This document shows, piece after piece, positions 51,042 through 60,140 of a stretch of DNA of 64,000 bases. A program made the translations under genes and the position numbers. Every line of letters starts with the position of its first letter. The first letter of the stretch is position 1. This DNA is from Jeotgalicoccus nanhaiensis (GTDB taxonomy: Bacteria; Bacillota; Bacilli; Staphylococcales; Salinicoccaceae): positions 124,001 through 188,000 of the forward strand of contig SPPL01000002.1 of NCBI GenBank assembly GCA_004570955.1. The letters are read 5' to 3'. Under the pieces are notes generated by a model that did not search any database, was not told the origin of the DNA, and was given only the letters and a program-made list of their open reading frames with translations.

Positions 51042-51305
51042 GTGGACCAGTTCGATAAAACAATGAAATTCAGTGTTGATGAACGTAAAGAAGAAAACGT
51101 AAAAGCGGTACTCACTAACGTTTATAACACATTGGAAGAACGCGGCTATAATCCTATTAACCAAATTGTCGGTTACCTTCAAAGCGGAGATCCAGCCTAT
51201 ATTCCGCGCCATAATGAAGCCCGTAATCAGATTCGCCACGTTGAACGCGATGAAATAATGGAAGTTTTAGTTAAGAACTATGTTTCCAAAGAGATAAATG
51301 GTTAG
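51042..51305 (+). CDS. IreB/UPF0297 family regulatory phosphoprotein
   Basis: An 87-aa protein of the UPF0297 (YrzL) family, with [18 protein letters not shown] and [27 protein letters not shown]. In Enterococcus faecalis IreB is phosphorylated by the Ser/Thr kinase IreK on threonines near the N-terminus and affects cephalosporin resistance; a TMKF threonine is present here. The start is GTG 51042 with AGGAGTG upstream. It overlaps the ruvX start by 8 nt and is conserved between alaS and ruvX. Confidence 0.93.
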   Translation: MDQFDKTMKFSVDERKEENVKAVLTNVYNTLEERGYNPINQIVGYLQSGDPAYIPRHNEARNQIRHVERDEIMEVLVKNYVSKEING

Positions 51306-51729
51306 AATTCTTGGGCTTGATGTAGGCACAAAAACAATCGGTGTAGCTTTAAGCGATGCACTGGGTTGGACAGCTCAAGGACTTACCACGCTTAAAATTA
51401 ATACACCGGCCGGCGATTACGGCATAGCTCAGGTCGTTGAAATTGCAAAGACCAACGAAGTGGATACCATCGTTGTCGGCCTGCCGAAAAATATGAACAA
51501 TACAATCGGTGAAAGTGGTGAAAGATCGCAGCACTTCGCCAAATTACTTGCGCTTGAACTCACAGATGTTAAAATAACTCTGTGGGACGAGCGGCTGAGT
51601 ACAGTAGCGGCTGAAAGATCCCTGCTTGAAGCAGATTTATCACGCAAGAAAAGAAAAGCGGTTATCGATAAGATGGCGGCAGTATTTATATTACAGGGGT
51701 ACTTGGATAACCCGCACAAAGGAGCATAA
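51298..51729 (+). CDS. ruvX: Holliday junction resolvase-like protein RuvX/YqgF
   Basis: A 143-aa RNase H-fold protein: [17 protein letters not shown] with the first acidic residue, [14 protein letters not shown], and [18 protein letters not shown]. YqgF was predicted to be a junction resolvase; in E. coli it is required for 16S rRNA 5'-end maturation. Essential in several bacteria. Overlaps the ireB stop. Confidence 0.94.
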   Translation: MVRILGLDVGTKTIGVALSDALGWTAQGLTTLKINTPAGDYGIAQVVEIAKTNEVDTIVVGLPKNMNNTIGESGERSQHFAKLLALELTDVKITLWDERLSTVAAERSLLEADLSRKKRKAVIDKMAAVFILQGYLDNPHKGA

Positions 51730-51731
51730 TT

Positions 51732-52037
51732 ATGAGCGAAGAAAACACTGAATTTAACAAAGAAGAAGAACTGCTTACACTTTATGATGAGGACGGTTCG
51801 GAAGTACTTTACCGCAAGATGCTGGAATTTTATCACCCAGATTTCGATAAAAACTACGTAATCTTAGCTGAAGAAGGTAATTTCAGCGATGAAGAGGAAG
51901 ACATAGAACTTATTCCGATGATTAATGTACCGGACGAAGACGGTGACGGCGGTAAATTCCTGCCGGTTGAAACTGACGACGAATGGGATATGATCGAAGA
52001 AGTAGTTAACACGCAGATGGACGACTATGACGAGTAA
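51732..52037 (+). CDS. DUF1292 family protein (YrzB)
   Basis: A 101-aa strongly acidic protein ([28 protein letters not shown] and a C-terminus rich in Asp). It matches DUF1292, always found after ruvX in Firmicutes. No function is known. It is 2 bp after ruvX, and a terminator follows, so ireB-ruvX-DUF1292 form one unit. Confidence 0.9.
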   Translation: MSEENTEFNKEEELLTLYDEDGSEVLYRKMLEFYHPDFDKNYVILAEEGNFSDEEEDIELIPMINVPDEDGDGGKFLPVETDDEWDMIEEVVNTQMDDYDE

Positions 52038-52046
52038 AATGCTTTC

Positions 52047-52079
52047 AGCTTCCAATAATTTATTGGAAGCTATTTTTTC
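52047..52079 (+). terminator. Intrinsic terminator after the DUF1292 gene
   Basis: AGCTTCCAATA (52047-52057) pairs with TATTGGAAGCT (52061-52071), followed by ATTTTTT. Confidence 0.85.
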
Positions 52080-52094
52080 AGATAGGAGATACAG

Positions 52095-53222
52095 ATGAGC
52101 AAATACGATGATGTTAAATTTTCTAAAAATGTTTCATCGTACCTGACTCTGTTCATCGTGCTGGCACTGCTTATTGTAATTATTATCGGTATCATATCCG
52201 CATTTTTATACATACGCGGAGGCCTGCAGCCAGTAGACGAGAATTCCACGGAAACGGTAGAACTCTCAATTGACGAAGGATATTCCGCCGGTGACATCGG
52301 AGATATTCTGGAAGAACAGGGCATCGTTAAAAATGGTACGATGTTTGAATTATATTTACGTTTAAACAGTATTTCGAGCTACCAGGCAGGAACTTATCAG
52401 ATGTCTCCGGCCATGGATTTTGAGCAGATAGCAAGAACGCTTGAATCCGGCACGGTATATCAGGAAGTGCTATACCGTGTAACAGTGCCTGAAGGATACA
52501 CTCTGGAGGAAATCAGCACGCAGCTGGAAAATAATCTGCCGGTGTCGGGCGACGATTTTATGGCACTGATGGAAGATGAAGAATTCATTCAGGAACTGAT
52601 AGCAGAATACCCTGACATGTTGACTGATGAAATTCTAGCTGAAGATATTAAGTATCCTCTTGAAGGCTACTTATATCCTGCAACCTACGATATTACAACT
52701 GAAGAACCTGATTTAAAACAGCTTGTGAGAAATATGCTCGATGCTACTGAGCAGAACAGCTACAGTCTGTTTACGTCCGTACCGGATTATACTATAGAAT
52801 ATGAAGGCGAGCCTATGGAACTCACTTTCCATCAGTTCCTGACATTCTCTTCTCTTATCGAAGAAGAGGCGACGTCTCTTGCTGACCGTTCACGCATTGC
52901 GAGCGTCTTTTTAAACCGTATGTCTGTCAATCCGGCTATGCCGCTGCAGACTGATCCGACAGTGCTCTATGCTCTCGGAGAGCATCAGGAAGTTGTCTTG
53001 TACGAAGATCTCGAAGTGGATGATCCATATAATACTTATATAAATACAGGATTAACACCGGGGCCGATTGCGTCACCGGGCCAGGAGTCTCTGCAGAGCA
53101 CGATGAATCCGTCCGATACTGATTATTTCTATTTCCTTGCTGACAGTGAAGGTAATAATCACTTTGCGGAAACTTATGATGAGCATCTGGCTAACAGAGA
53201 ACAATATATAGATAACCAGTAA
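52095..53222 (+). CDS. mltG: Endolytic murein transglycosylase MltG
   Basis: A 375-aa membrane-anchored protein: one helix (about 15-42), a LysM-like subdomain (IDEGYSAGDIGDILEEQGIVKN), then the YceG-type catalytic domain with the key glutamate in FSSLIEEEATSLADR and the later MPLQTDPTVLYALG and NTYINTGLTPGPIASPG. MltG cuts nascent glycan strands and sets chain length. AGATAGGAG is upstream of the ATG. Confidence 0.95.
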   Translation: MSKYDDVKFSKNVSSYLTLFIVLALLIVIIIGIISAFLYIRGGLQPVDENSTETVELSIDEGYSAGDIGDILEEQGIVKNGTMFELYLRLNSISSYQAGTYQMSPAMDFEQIARTLESGTVYQEVLYRVTVPEGYTLEEISTQLENNLPVSGDDFMALMEDEEFIQELIAEYPDMLTDEILAEDIKYPLEGYLYPATYDITTEEPDLKQLVRNMLDATEQNSYSLFTSVPDYTIEYEGEPMELTFHQFLTFSSLIEEEATSLADRSRIASVFLNRMSVNPAMPLQTDPTVLYALGEHQEVVLYEDLEVDDPYNTYINTGLTPGPIASPGQESLQSTMNPSDTDYFYFLADSEGNNHFAETYDEHLANREQYIDNQ

Positions 53223-53274
53223 TCAGCTCTTTTCAAAAAGAGTGAATTATGGTACTATCTTTTGTAATGGATTA

Positions 53275-53309
53275 ACAACTGATAACTTATGTTATCAGTT
53301 GTATTTTTT
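53275..53309 (+). terminator. Intrinsic terminator after mltG
   Basis: Perfect 12-bp stem ACAACTGATAAC / GTTATCAGTTGT around TTAT, followed by ATTTTTTG. An ATG inside the stem (53289) is not a gene start. Confidence 0.85.
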
Positions 53310-53324
53310 GTATATGGTGATCAG

Positions 53325-53933
53325 ATGGAACTTATAAATTATGTAAAAGATTTAAATACGAATGAAGAACTGTTCCCTGCTGTTCACCGGTACGCAGTGG
53401 AAAACCGCGTGCCGATTATAGACAGCGATGCACTGAATGTTGTAAAACAGTACATCGCAATTAAAGGTGCTAAAAATATTCTGGAAATCGGTACGGCGAT
53501 CGGCTACAGCGCTCTGCATTTTGCAAGCGCGGGGCAAGGTGTTCATGTTACTACGATTGAAAAAGATGAAGCGAGCCATGAAACAGCCAGAGAGAATATC
53601 AGTGAAAGTGACTACAGCAGTAATATTAAAACGATTTTAGCTGATGCTAAAGAAGCTGATCTCGGCAATGCTCAATTTGACTTTCTTTTTATCGATGCGT
53701 CTAAAGGGAATAATCAGCTGTTCTTTGATAAATATAAAAAATATTTAACTGAGGATGCTTTAATTATCGTCGATAATATTTTTGTCCGCGGTCTTATTGC
53801 AGATGATGATGTAGAAAATAAAAATAAGCGCAAACTGAGGGACAAAGTCAGAGCGTTTAATCAGTCAATGAAAGACAGCGAGTATACGACTTCATTTTTA
53901 AATGTCGGCGACGGCTTGCTTGTAATTTACTAA
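53325..53933 (+). CDS. trmR: tRNA 5-hydroxyuridine methyltransferase TrmR (YrrM)
   Basis: A 202-aa class I O-methyltransferase of the COMT-like family. SAM site [16 protein letters not shown], acidic TIEKDEAS, metal/substrate region [10 protein letters not shown] and IVDNIFVRG. The Bacillus homologue methylates ho5U34 to mo5U34 in tRNAs. The position before udk-greA supports this. In Bacillus and S. aureus two U32 protease genes (trhP1/trhP2) normally sit between trmR and udk; here they are absent. ATG 53325 is chosen because the upstream frame lies in the mltG terminator. Confidence 0.87.
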   Translation: MELINYVKDLNTNEELFPAVHRYAVENRVPIIDSDALNVVKQYIAIKGAKNILEIGTAIGYSALHFASAGQGVHVTTIEKDEASHETARENISESDYSSNIKTILADAKEADLGNAQFDFLFIDASKGNNQLFFDKYKKYLTEDALIIVDNIFVRGLIADDDVENKNKRKLRDKVRAFNQSMKDSEYTTSFLNVGDGLLVIY

Positions 53934-53947
53934 GGGTGTGTAACAGA

Positions 53948-54568
53948 ATGGACAAACCGACAATAATCGGTATAGCCGGAGGTTCCGGTTCAGGGAAAAC
54001 ATCAGTAACAAGAAAAATTATGGAATCCCTGCAGGGGCACAGTATTGTTTTAATCGAACAGGACTACTATTATAAGGATCAGAGTGACAAGACGATGGAA
54101 GAACGTCTGCAGACGAATTACGACCATCCCTTTGCCTTTGATAATGATCTGCTGATTGAACATATCAAGCAGCTGATCAACCGCGAAACAGTAGATATTC
54201 CGACTTACGATTATACCAATCATACGAGAAGCAGTGAAACGATAAGAGTGGAGCCGAAAGAAGTCATTATCATCGAAGGTATTTTCGCTCTTGAAAATGA
54301 AGAACTGCGCAATCTTATGGATGTAAAATTATACGTAGATACTGATTCTGATATTCGTATTTTACGCCGCTTGAGCAGGGATATTAAAGAACGCGGACGT
54401 TCGATGGATTCAGTCATTGAACAGTATTTATCAGTTGTGCGGCCGATGCACCTGCAGTTTATCGAACCGACAAAACGCTTCAGTGATATAATAATTCCGG
54501 AAGGCGGCGAGAACATGGTTGCGATAGATATTATTACAACTAAGATTCGCACGCTGGTAAACGAATAA
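53948..54568 (+). CDS. udk: Uridine kinase
   Basis: A 206-aa uridine/cytidine kinase: P-loop [17 protein letters not shown] (about 10-25), [18 protein letters not shown] and [20 protein letters not shown]. It salvages uridine to UMP. AAGGGTG is suitably spaced from ATG 53948; an earlier GTG at 53936 overlaps that site. Confidence 0.96.
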   Translation: MDKPTIIGIAGGSGSGKTSVTRKIMESLQGHSIVLIEQDYYYKDQSDKTMEERLQTNYDHPFAFDNDLLIEHIKQLINRETVDIPTYDYTNHTRSSETIRVEPKEVIIIEGIFALENEELRNLMDVKLYVDTDSDIRILRRLSRDIKERGRSMDSVIEQYLSVVRPMHLQFIEPTKRFSDIIIPEGGENMVAIDIITTKIRTLVNE

Positions 54569-54604
54569 AATATTAGAAGTAATTTAAATAACGGAGGATT
54601 TACG

Positions 54605-55081
54605 ATGGAAAACAAAAAAGAATACCCAATGACACAGGCTGGATATGACCAGCTTCATGTAGATTTAGAAGAATTGAAAACGGTTAAAAGACCGGAAGTT
54701 GTAGAGAAAATCAAAGTTGCCCGCAGTTTCGGAGACTTGTCAGAGAACTCCGAGTACGATGCGGCGAAAGATGAGCAGGGGTTTGTCGAAAAAGAAATTA
54801 CTAAAATTGAAGAAATGATCAGACATGCTGTAATTATTGAAGATACAGGAGATAATAATACTGTATCTCTCGGCAAAACAGTAACATTTAAAGAAGTTCC
54901 AGACGGTGATGAAGAGTCTTATCAGATTGTCGGAAGCGCGGAAGCTGATCCGTTTGAAGGTAAAATCTCCAACGAATCTCCGATGGCGCAGTCACTTCTT
55001 GGAGCAAAACTGAAAGAAGAAGTTAACGTTGCTTTACCGAACGGCAATGAAATGAAAGTCAAGATTGTTAAAATTGACTAA
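54605..55081 (+). CDS. greA: Transcription elongation factor GreA
   Basis: A 158-aa GreA: N-terminal coiled coil with acidic tip ([20 protein letters not shown], the conserved D-L-S-E-N-x-E-Y motif) and C-terminal FKBP-like domain ([17 protein letters not shown]). It rescues backtracked RNA polymerase. GGAGG is 7 bp before the ATG. Confidence 0.97.
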   Translation: MENKKEYPMTQAGYDQLHVDLEELKTVKRPEVVEKIKVARSFGDLSENSEYDAAKDEQGFVEKEITKIEEMIRHAVIIEDTGDNNTVSLGKTVTFKEVPDGDEESYQIVGSAEADPFEGKISNESPMAQSLLGAKLKEEVNVALPNGNEMKVKIVKID

Positions 55082-55775
55082 TTATACAATTGGAATTATC
55101 GGTGCTATGGAGCCGGAAGTTGAACTGTTAAAAAATGCGATGCTCATAGAAAAAGAAGACAAGCTTGCACATACAACAGCTTATACAGGCACATTAAACG
55201 GTAAAAGTATAGTGCTCGTCCAGTCCGGTATCGGCAAGGTCAACGCGAGTATTATTACGGCGCTTATGCTTGAGTGTTACGATATAGATTATGTAATTAA
55301 CACCGGAGTCGCAGGCGCCATGGGAGAAAATCTTAAAGTGACTGATATGGTGGTATCAACTTCGGTTGCCCACCATGACGTCGATGCAACTAATTTCGGC
55401 TACAGCTACGGCCAGGTTCCCGGCATGCCGGAAGTATATACAAGCGATGAAAATCTGATCAGACGAGCTCTCGATGCTCTATCTTTAAATGATGAGATTA
55501 ATGGTGCGAGCGGTCTCGTTGTGAGCGGGGATTCCTTTATCGACAGCAATGCTGAAAAAGAACATATTTTTAAGCATTTTCCAGAGGCAATGTGTGTAGA
55601 CATGGAGTCTTCAAGTATTGCGCAGACCTGCTGGCAGTTTAACACGCCGTTTGTCATTATCCGCTCCATGAGCGACTCTGCAAATGATGCAGCGGATATG
55701 AATTATGAAGAATTTCTCGCGAAAGCTTGTGTTCACTCGTCCGAAGTTGTAAAATCATTATTAAGAGAACTGTGA
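55065..55775 (+). CDS. mtnN: 5'-methylthioadenosine/S-adenosylhomocysteine nucleosidase
   Basis: A 233-236-aa MTA/SAH nucleosidase with [40 protein letters not shown], and the catalytic region [13 protein letters not shown] and [12 protein letters not shown]. It recycles by-products of SAM use and makes S-ribosylhomocysteine for LuxS. There is no ATG at the start; TTG 55065 or TTG 55074 overlap the end of greA (stop 55079-55081), implying translational coupling. The exact start is uncertain. Confidence 0.92.
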   Translation: MLKLTNYTIGIIGAMEPEVELLKNAMLIEKEDKLAHTTAYTGTLNGKSIVLVQSGIGKVNASIITALMLECYDIDYVINTGVAGAMGENLKVTDMVVSTSVAHHDVDATNFGYSYGQVPGMPEVYTSDENLIRRALDALSLNDEINGASGLVVSGDSFIDSNAEKEHIFKHFPEAMCVDMESSSIAQTCWQFNTPFVIIRSMSDSANDAADMNYEEFLAKACVHSSEVVKSLLREL

Positions 55776-55788
55776 TGTGGAGGTTACT

Positions 55789-55887
55789 ATGTTATTTTTA
55801 ATGATTCTTGCAATTGTAATAACGGTTATTATCGGTTTCGTTGTATTTACTGAAACTGACACAGAAGATCCTGAAATAATCGAGTAA
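55789..55887 (+). CDS. 32-aa single-helix membrane peptide
   Basis: ATG 55789 with a strong GGAGG 7 bp upstream opens 32 codons ending TAA 55885-55887. The product is a hydrophobic helix (MLFLMILAIVITVIIGFVVF) followed by an acidic tail (TETDTEDPEIIE). It starts 13 bp after mtnN and is followed 7 bp later by a terminator, so it closes the greA-mtnN unit. The ribosome binding site, composition and placement argue for translation. I do not recognise a family. Confidence 0.6.
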   Translation: MLFLMILAIVITVIIGFVVFTETDTEDPEIIE

Positions 55888-55894
55888 GCGAAGC

Positions 55895-55921
55895 GCACCT
55901 TAATTTTAAGGTGCTTTTTTT
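55895..55921 (+). terminator. Intrinsic terminator after the 32-aa gene
   Basis: GCACCTTAA (55895-55903) pairs with TTAAGGTGC (55906-55914), followed by seven T residues. Confidence 0.85.
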
Positions 55922-55955
55922 GTGTTAATATGAATTTAATTTCCGGGGAGATATT

Positions 55956-56480
55956 ATGAAAATTATAGAAGATAAGTTTCTGCCAAGTCATTTTGTCAGC
56001 CGGTATGAAGATATTACGCCGGAATTTTTAAAAGCGCATAATATTAAAGCTGTAATGACAGACCTTGATAATACACTGGTCGCTTTTGACGCGGCTGATG
56101 CTGATGATAATGTTTTAAAATGGATAAAAACACTTGAAGAGTCGAACATTAAACTGCTCATTTTGTCGAACGGTAATCATAAAAGAGTGGCGGGATTTGC
56201 AGAACCGCACGGTATTGAATATATTTCTGCAGCAAAAAAACCGATGCTTACCAATTTCCACAGGGGATTAAAAATACTCGGCACTAAAAAAGCGAATACC
56301 GTAATGGTCGGCGACCAGCTGATGACGGATATACTTGGGGCAAACCGGGTAAATATCAATAGTATTCTCGTCGTGCCCGTCAAAGAAAAAGATGGCTGGG
56401 CGACCTACTTAAACCGCAGAATAGAACGTGTTATAATGAAATACTTTAAAAGAAAAAACATGATTACATGGGAGGAATAA
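55956..56480 (+). CDS. yqeG: HAD-family phosphatase YqeG
   Basis: A 174-aa HAD phosphatase (IIIA subfamily): motif I VMTDLDNTLVAFD, motif II LLILSNGN, motif III with KKPM and MVGDQLMTDILGANRVN. YqeG resembles phosphatidylglycerophosphate phosphatases, but its role in Firmicutes is open. It begins the conserved yqeG-yqeH-aroE-yhbY-nadD-yqeK-rsfS string. Confidence 0.92.
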   Translation: MKIIEDKFLPSHFVSRYEDITPEFLKAHNIKAVMTDLDNTLVAFDAADADDNVLKWIKTLEESNIKLLILSNGNHKRVAGFAEPHGIEYISAAKKPMLTNFHRGLKILGTKKANTVMVGDQLMTDILGANRVNINSILVVPVKEKDGWATYLNRRIERVIMKYFKRKNMITWEE

Positions 56481-56481
56481 T

Positions 56482-57588
56482 GTGACTGATATAAAATGTG
56501 TCGGATGCGGAAGCATTTTGCAGACAGAAGATAAGAATAAAGAGGGGTATATTCCGGCAAGCGGACTTCATAAAGAAGAACCGATCTGCCAGCGCTGCTA
56601 CCGTTTAAGACATTATAATGAAGTACAGGAATTAAATGTGGATTCAGGCGACTTTTTAACAATGCTGAATTCGCTGTATGAAACGGACAGCCTGATTGTC
56701 AAAGTAATTGATGTGTTCGATTTTGAAGGCAGTATTATCCCGTCATTCAACCGTATTGTCGGAGACAAAAAAGTACTTGCTGTAGTGAATAAAATAGATT
56801 TGTTCCCTAAATCCACAAATACAAGCCGCCTTGTTGAGCGGGCTAAGAAAATGCTGAAAGACGCAGGTATAACTGCAAATGATACAGTTGCAATCAGCGC
56901 CTTAAAAGGACAGAACCTGGATGGACTGATGAAAAAAATCAGTGATATGGCAGATGGAAAAGATGTATACATTGTCGGCACGACAAATGTCGGCAAGTCG
57001 ACATTAATTAATAAACTGCTTGAAGACAATACCGGCTTAAAGAATGTTATTACGACGAGCAACATTCCGGGTACGACACTCGGGATGATCGATATTCCGC
57101 TCGGTGATACCCAGACCCTGTACGATACTCCGGGAATTGTCGTCGATTCACAAATTTCACATTATGTGAAAGTAAACGATTTAAAATACGTTTCACCAGC
57201 TAAAGAAATCAAAGCAAAAACTTTTCAGTTAAACAGTGGTCAGACGCTCTTTATCGGCAACCTTGCCAGAGTGGATTACACATCAGGAGATGCCAACAGC
57301 TTTTCTGTCTACTGTAATCATCACTTAAATGTGCACCGTACGAAAACTGTCAATGCAGGAGAGTTTTACGATAAGCATTATAATGGTCTTCTGGCGCCCC
57401 CTGAACTTGAAGAAGCTTACTTAAGCACAAACTTCGACATTCATGAGCTCGAGCTAGATCAGGCCAGCGACATTTTAATCAGCGGACTGACTTTTGTATC
57501 GGTGGCAAAATCAGCGGCCGTCACAGTGACTGTACCGAAAGGCGTTAATGTGTCCATACGTTCGACTATTTTTAAAGGAGTGCAGTAA
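56482..57588 (+). CDS. yqeH: Circularly permuted ribosome-assembly GTPase YqeH
   Basis: A 368-aa protein with a treble-clef zinc finger at the N-terminus (Cys6, Cys9, Cys36, Cys39) and a circularly permuted GTPase domain: G4 VVNKIDLF and G5 SALKGQ come before G1 VGTTNVGKST and G3 LYDTPGI. It is needed for 30S subunit biogenesis in B. subtilis. The start is GTG 56482, with GGGAGGAAT upstream. Confidence 0.96.
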   Translation: MTDIKCVGCGSILQTEDKNKEGYIPASGLHKEEPICQRCYRLRHYNEVQELNVDSGDFLTMLNSLYETDSLIVKVIDVFDFEGSIIPSFNRIVGDKKVLAVVNKIDLFPKSTNTSRLVERAKKMLKDAGITANDTVAISALKGQNLDGLMKKISDMADGKDVYIVGTTNVGKSTLINKLLEDNTGLKNVITTSNIPGTTLGMIDIPLGDTQTLYDTPGIVVDSQISHYVKVNDLKYVSPAKEIKAKTFQLNSGQTLFIGNLARVDYTSGDANSFSVYCNHHLNVHRTKTVNAGEFYDKHYNGLLAPPELEEAYLSTNFDIHELELDQASDILISGLTFVSVAKSAAVTVTVPKGVNVSIRSTIFKGVQ

Positions 57589-57590
57589 AG

Positions 57591-58388
57591 ATGAATTATG
57601 CTGTAATCGGCTATCCTGTTAAACATACTTTGTCACCTGTTATTCACGATGCAAACTTTAAAGCACTGAATGTTGAAGCGGATTACATGGCGCTGGAAGT
57701 CACCCCTGAAGAACTGGCGGACATAAAAGCGCTCGTTAATGAATATAACTTGTCAGGCTTCAACGTTACCGTGCCTCATAAAGAGAAGATTATGCAGCAT
57801 TTAGACTGGATTGCGCCTGCAGCAGAAAAAATTGGCGCGGTAAATACAGTCCATGTAAAAGATGGGCGATACTACGGTTATAATACCGATATTACAGGCT
57901 ATATGAAGGCATTTAACGATGCCTTTGGAACAAAGTGCCGCCGTGTGCTTATTCTCGGTGCAGGCGGTGCGGCGAAGGCTGTCCATCGTGCACATGCCGA
58001 TAACGGTGATGAAGTAACAGTGATCGCGCGGAGAAGAGAAAGTTTTGAATCGTTTAAAACTGCGGACTTTAACGGCGTGCTGAATACCGAATTCACAGGG
58101 GGAGCCTATGATGCGGTAATCAATGCAACCCCGCTCGGACTGAAGGGTGAAGATGTATTTGAAGCCTTCCAGCTGGACACTTCATTTATCACAGATGATA
58201 CCGCAGGAATGGATTTAATTTACAATCCGGCGGTGACACCTTTTATGAATTACTTTAATAACAACGCGAATGGTCTCGGCATGCTGGTTAACCAGGCACT
58301 CGATGCCTTTGAAATATGGACTGGGAAACAGGGAAGCAATAAAGCGGTGCAGGCTGCACTGCAACAATACATGGAGGAAAGAAAATGA
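57591..58388 (+). CDS. aroE: Shikimate dehydrogenase
   Basis: A 265-aa enzyme reducing 3-dehydroshikimate with NADPH. Substrate site GYPVKHTLSPVIHDANF and FNVTVPHKEKI (with the catalytic Lys), cofactor loop ILGAGGAAKAVHRAHAD and RRRESF. Its stop codon overlaps the yhbY ATG by 4 nt. Confidence 0.96.
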   Translation: MNYAVIGYPVKHTLSPVIHDANFKALNVEADYMALEVTPEELADIKALVNEYNLSGFNVTVPHKEKIMQHLDWIAPAAEKIGAVNTVHVKDGRYYGYNTDITGYMKAFNDAFGTKCRRVLILGAGGAAKAVHRAHADNGDEVTVIARRRESFESFKTADFNGVLNTEFTGGAYDAVINATPLGLKGEDVFEAFQLDTSFITDDTAGMDLIYNPAVTPFMNYFNNNANGLGMLVNQALDAFEIWTGKQGSNKAVQAALQQYMEERK

Positions 58389-58678
58389 CATTAACAGGTA
58401 AACAAAAACGCTATTTGCGTTCACTGGCACACCATGAGAAGCCGCTGTTTCAAGTAGGTAAAAATGGTGTTACAGAAAGTTTTGTTGAACAGTTCGAAGA
58501 TGTTCTGGAAAAAAGAGAACTGGTTAAGGTATCAGTACTGCAAAATTGTATGGAAGATAAAGACAGCATCGTTGAATCACTCGTCCATGGCACAGGTGCG
58601 GAACTGGTACAGGTAATGGGCAATACGATTGTACTGTACAGAGAATCAAAGGAAAACAAAGAAATTAAACTGCCATGA
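58385..58678 (+). CDS. yhbY: CRM-domain RNA-binding protein YhbY
   Basis: A 97-aa protein with a single CRM domain: LTGKQKRYLRSLAHHEKPLFQVGKNG and the GxxG-like loop. It associates with pre-50S ribosomal particles. Overlaps aroE upstream and nadD downstream by 4 nt each. Confidence 0.95.
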   Translation: MTLTGKQKRYLRSLAHHEKPLFQVGKNGVTESFVEQFEDVLEKRELVKVSVLQNCMEDKDSIVESLVHGTGAELVQVMGNTIVLYRESKENKEIKLP

Positions 58679-59238
58679 AAATAGGTGTATTCGGCGGGAC
58701 ATTTGATCCGGTGCATAACGGACATATTAATGCTTTCGCGGAAACTTATATCGGCTTGGAACTGGATCAGGTGATTATCGTGCCGACCTTTATCTCTCCC
58801 TTAAAAAAACAGGCAGGTTCCAGTGACAGTCATCGTTTAAATATGCTGAAACTTGCAGTTGAAAATTATGATTTTGCAGAAATAGATACTTTTGAAATCG
58901 ATCAGCAAGAGGTAACGTATACTTTTGACACATTGAAGTATTTGCGGAACAAATATCCTGACGATGACTTGTATTTTATAATCGGAACAGATCATTTTAT
59001 TTCTTTTGATAAATGGAAGAATGCTGACAAGTTGCACAAACTTGCGAAATTTACTGTGCTCGATCGAAATGACGAGCTGTATAATATTAAACCTCCGTTT
59101 ATAAAATTAAATACGAACATCGTTGAAGTTTCATCGACCCTTATCAGAGAGAGATTAAAAACAAATACTGAAGTCAGGCATTTAATGCCTGAAGAGGTCT
59201 ACAGATATATTAAGGAGCAGCGATTATATGAAACGTAA
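58675..59238 (+). CDS. nadD: Nicotinate-nucleotide adenylyltransferase
   Basis: A 187-aa nucleotidyltransferase making deamido-NAD. N-terminal GGTFDPVHNGHI (HxGH motif), IIGTDHFISFDKW, and the C-terminal VSSTLIRERL (ISSTxxR motif). Overlaps yhbY and yqeK. Confidence 0.96.
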   Translation: MKIGVFGGTFDPVHNGHINAFAETYIGLELDQVIIVPTFISPLKKQAGSSDSHRLNMLKLAVENYDFAEIDTFEIDQQEVTYTFDTLKYLRNKYPDDDLYFIIGTDHFISFDKWKNADKLHKLAKFTVLDRNDELYNIKPPFIKLNTNIVEVSSTLIRERLKTNTEVRHLMPEEVYRYIKEQRLYET

Positions 59239-59797
59239 AAAAGCATTGAAAGTTGCAGCAGAGAAATTGCCGAAGAAAAGATTTAAACACTCCGAACGGG
59301 TGGCGGAAACAGCAGTAAAAATGGCGGAAATATTTAACGCAGATAAGGAAAAATGTTTTCTCGCCGGTATACTGCATGATTATTCGAAATACGATGAATT
59401 AAGTAAAATGTACCAGACAGTGACGACTGAAAAACTTGATCCGGAACTGCTTCAGTATAAAACTGAAGTGCTGCACGGACCAATCGCAGCAGTTAAGATG
59501 AAAAATAAGTTTGATATTACTGACGAAGAAATATTAAACGCGATTGCGCATCACACGTCAGGAAGAAAGCAGATGGGGATTATCGAAAAGATTATTTTTG
59601 TCGCAGACTACATCGAACCTAAGCGCAGCCAGCCAGGCGTCGATGATATACGCGATATTGTCTTCGGGAAGAATAATCTGGATCTCGCGGTATATTCGAT
59701 TACGAAAGCGAATATCAGACATCTGCTGAATAAAGATTCTACGATTTACCACAAGACATTAGAATGTCTTAATTATTATAATATGGCCAGGGAGTGA
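59228..59797 (+). CDS. yqeK: HD-domain diadenosine tetraphosphatase YqeK
   Basis: A 189-aa HD hydrolase: RFKHSERVAETAVKMAEIF, LAGILHDYSKYDE and IAHHTSG, IIFVADYIEPKR. Members of this family symmetrically cleave Ap4A to two ADP. Overlaps the 3' end of nadD by 11 nt. Confidence 0.94.
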   Translation: MKRKKALKVAAEKLPKKRFKHSERVAETAVKMAEIFNADKEKCFLAGILHDYSKYDELSKMYQTVTTEKLDPELLQYKTEVLHGPIAAVKMKNKFDITDEEILNAIAHHTSGRKQMGIIEKIIFVADYIEPKRSQPGVDDIRDIVFGKNNLDLAVYSITKANIRHLLNKDSTIYHKTLECLNYYNMARE

Positions 59798-59801
59798 CAG
59801 G

Positions 59802-60140
59802 ATGCAAAGTAAAGAAGTATTGGAATTAATGGTGCAGGCATGTGACGATAAACGTGCTGCAGATATAAAAGTATATGATGTAAAAGAAACGAGCCCGGTG
59901 ACAGACTACTTTGTTATATGTCACGGGAATTCAGAACGCCAAGCGCAGGCAATCAGCGACGAAGTGCGGGAAGTCGCTCATAAAAACGGCCTCGATATTA
60001 GTATTGAAGGACAGAAAGCCGGCAAATGGATTCTCTGTGACGTCGGTGATGTTATCGTTCATATATTCTTAAAAACAGAACGCGAATATTATAATTTAGA
60101 GCGTTTATTTAAAGATTCCGGTGATACTATTGGAGGCTAG
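59802..60140 (+). CDS. rsfS: Ribosomal silencing factor RsfS
   Basis: A 112-aa RsfS: VTDYFVICHGNSERQAQAI, IEGQKAGKWILCDVGDVIVHIF. It binds L14 and blocks subunit joining when nutrients are low. AGGGAGTGACAGG precedes the ATG. Its 3' end overlaps the methyltransferase frame. Confidence 0.96.
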   Translation: MQSKEVLELMVQACDDKRAADIKVYDVKETSPVTDYFVICHGNSERQAQAISDEVREVAHKNGLDISIEGQKAGKWILCDVGDVIVHIFLKTEREYYNLERLFKDSGDTIGG

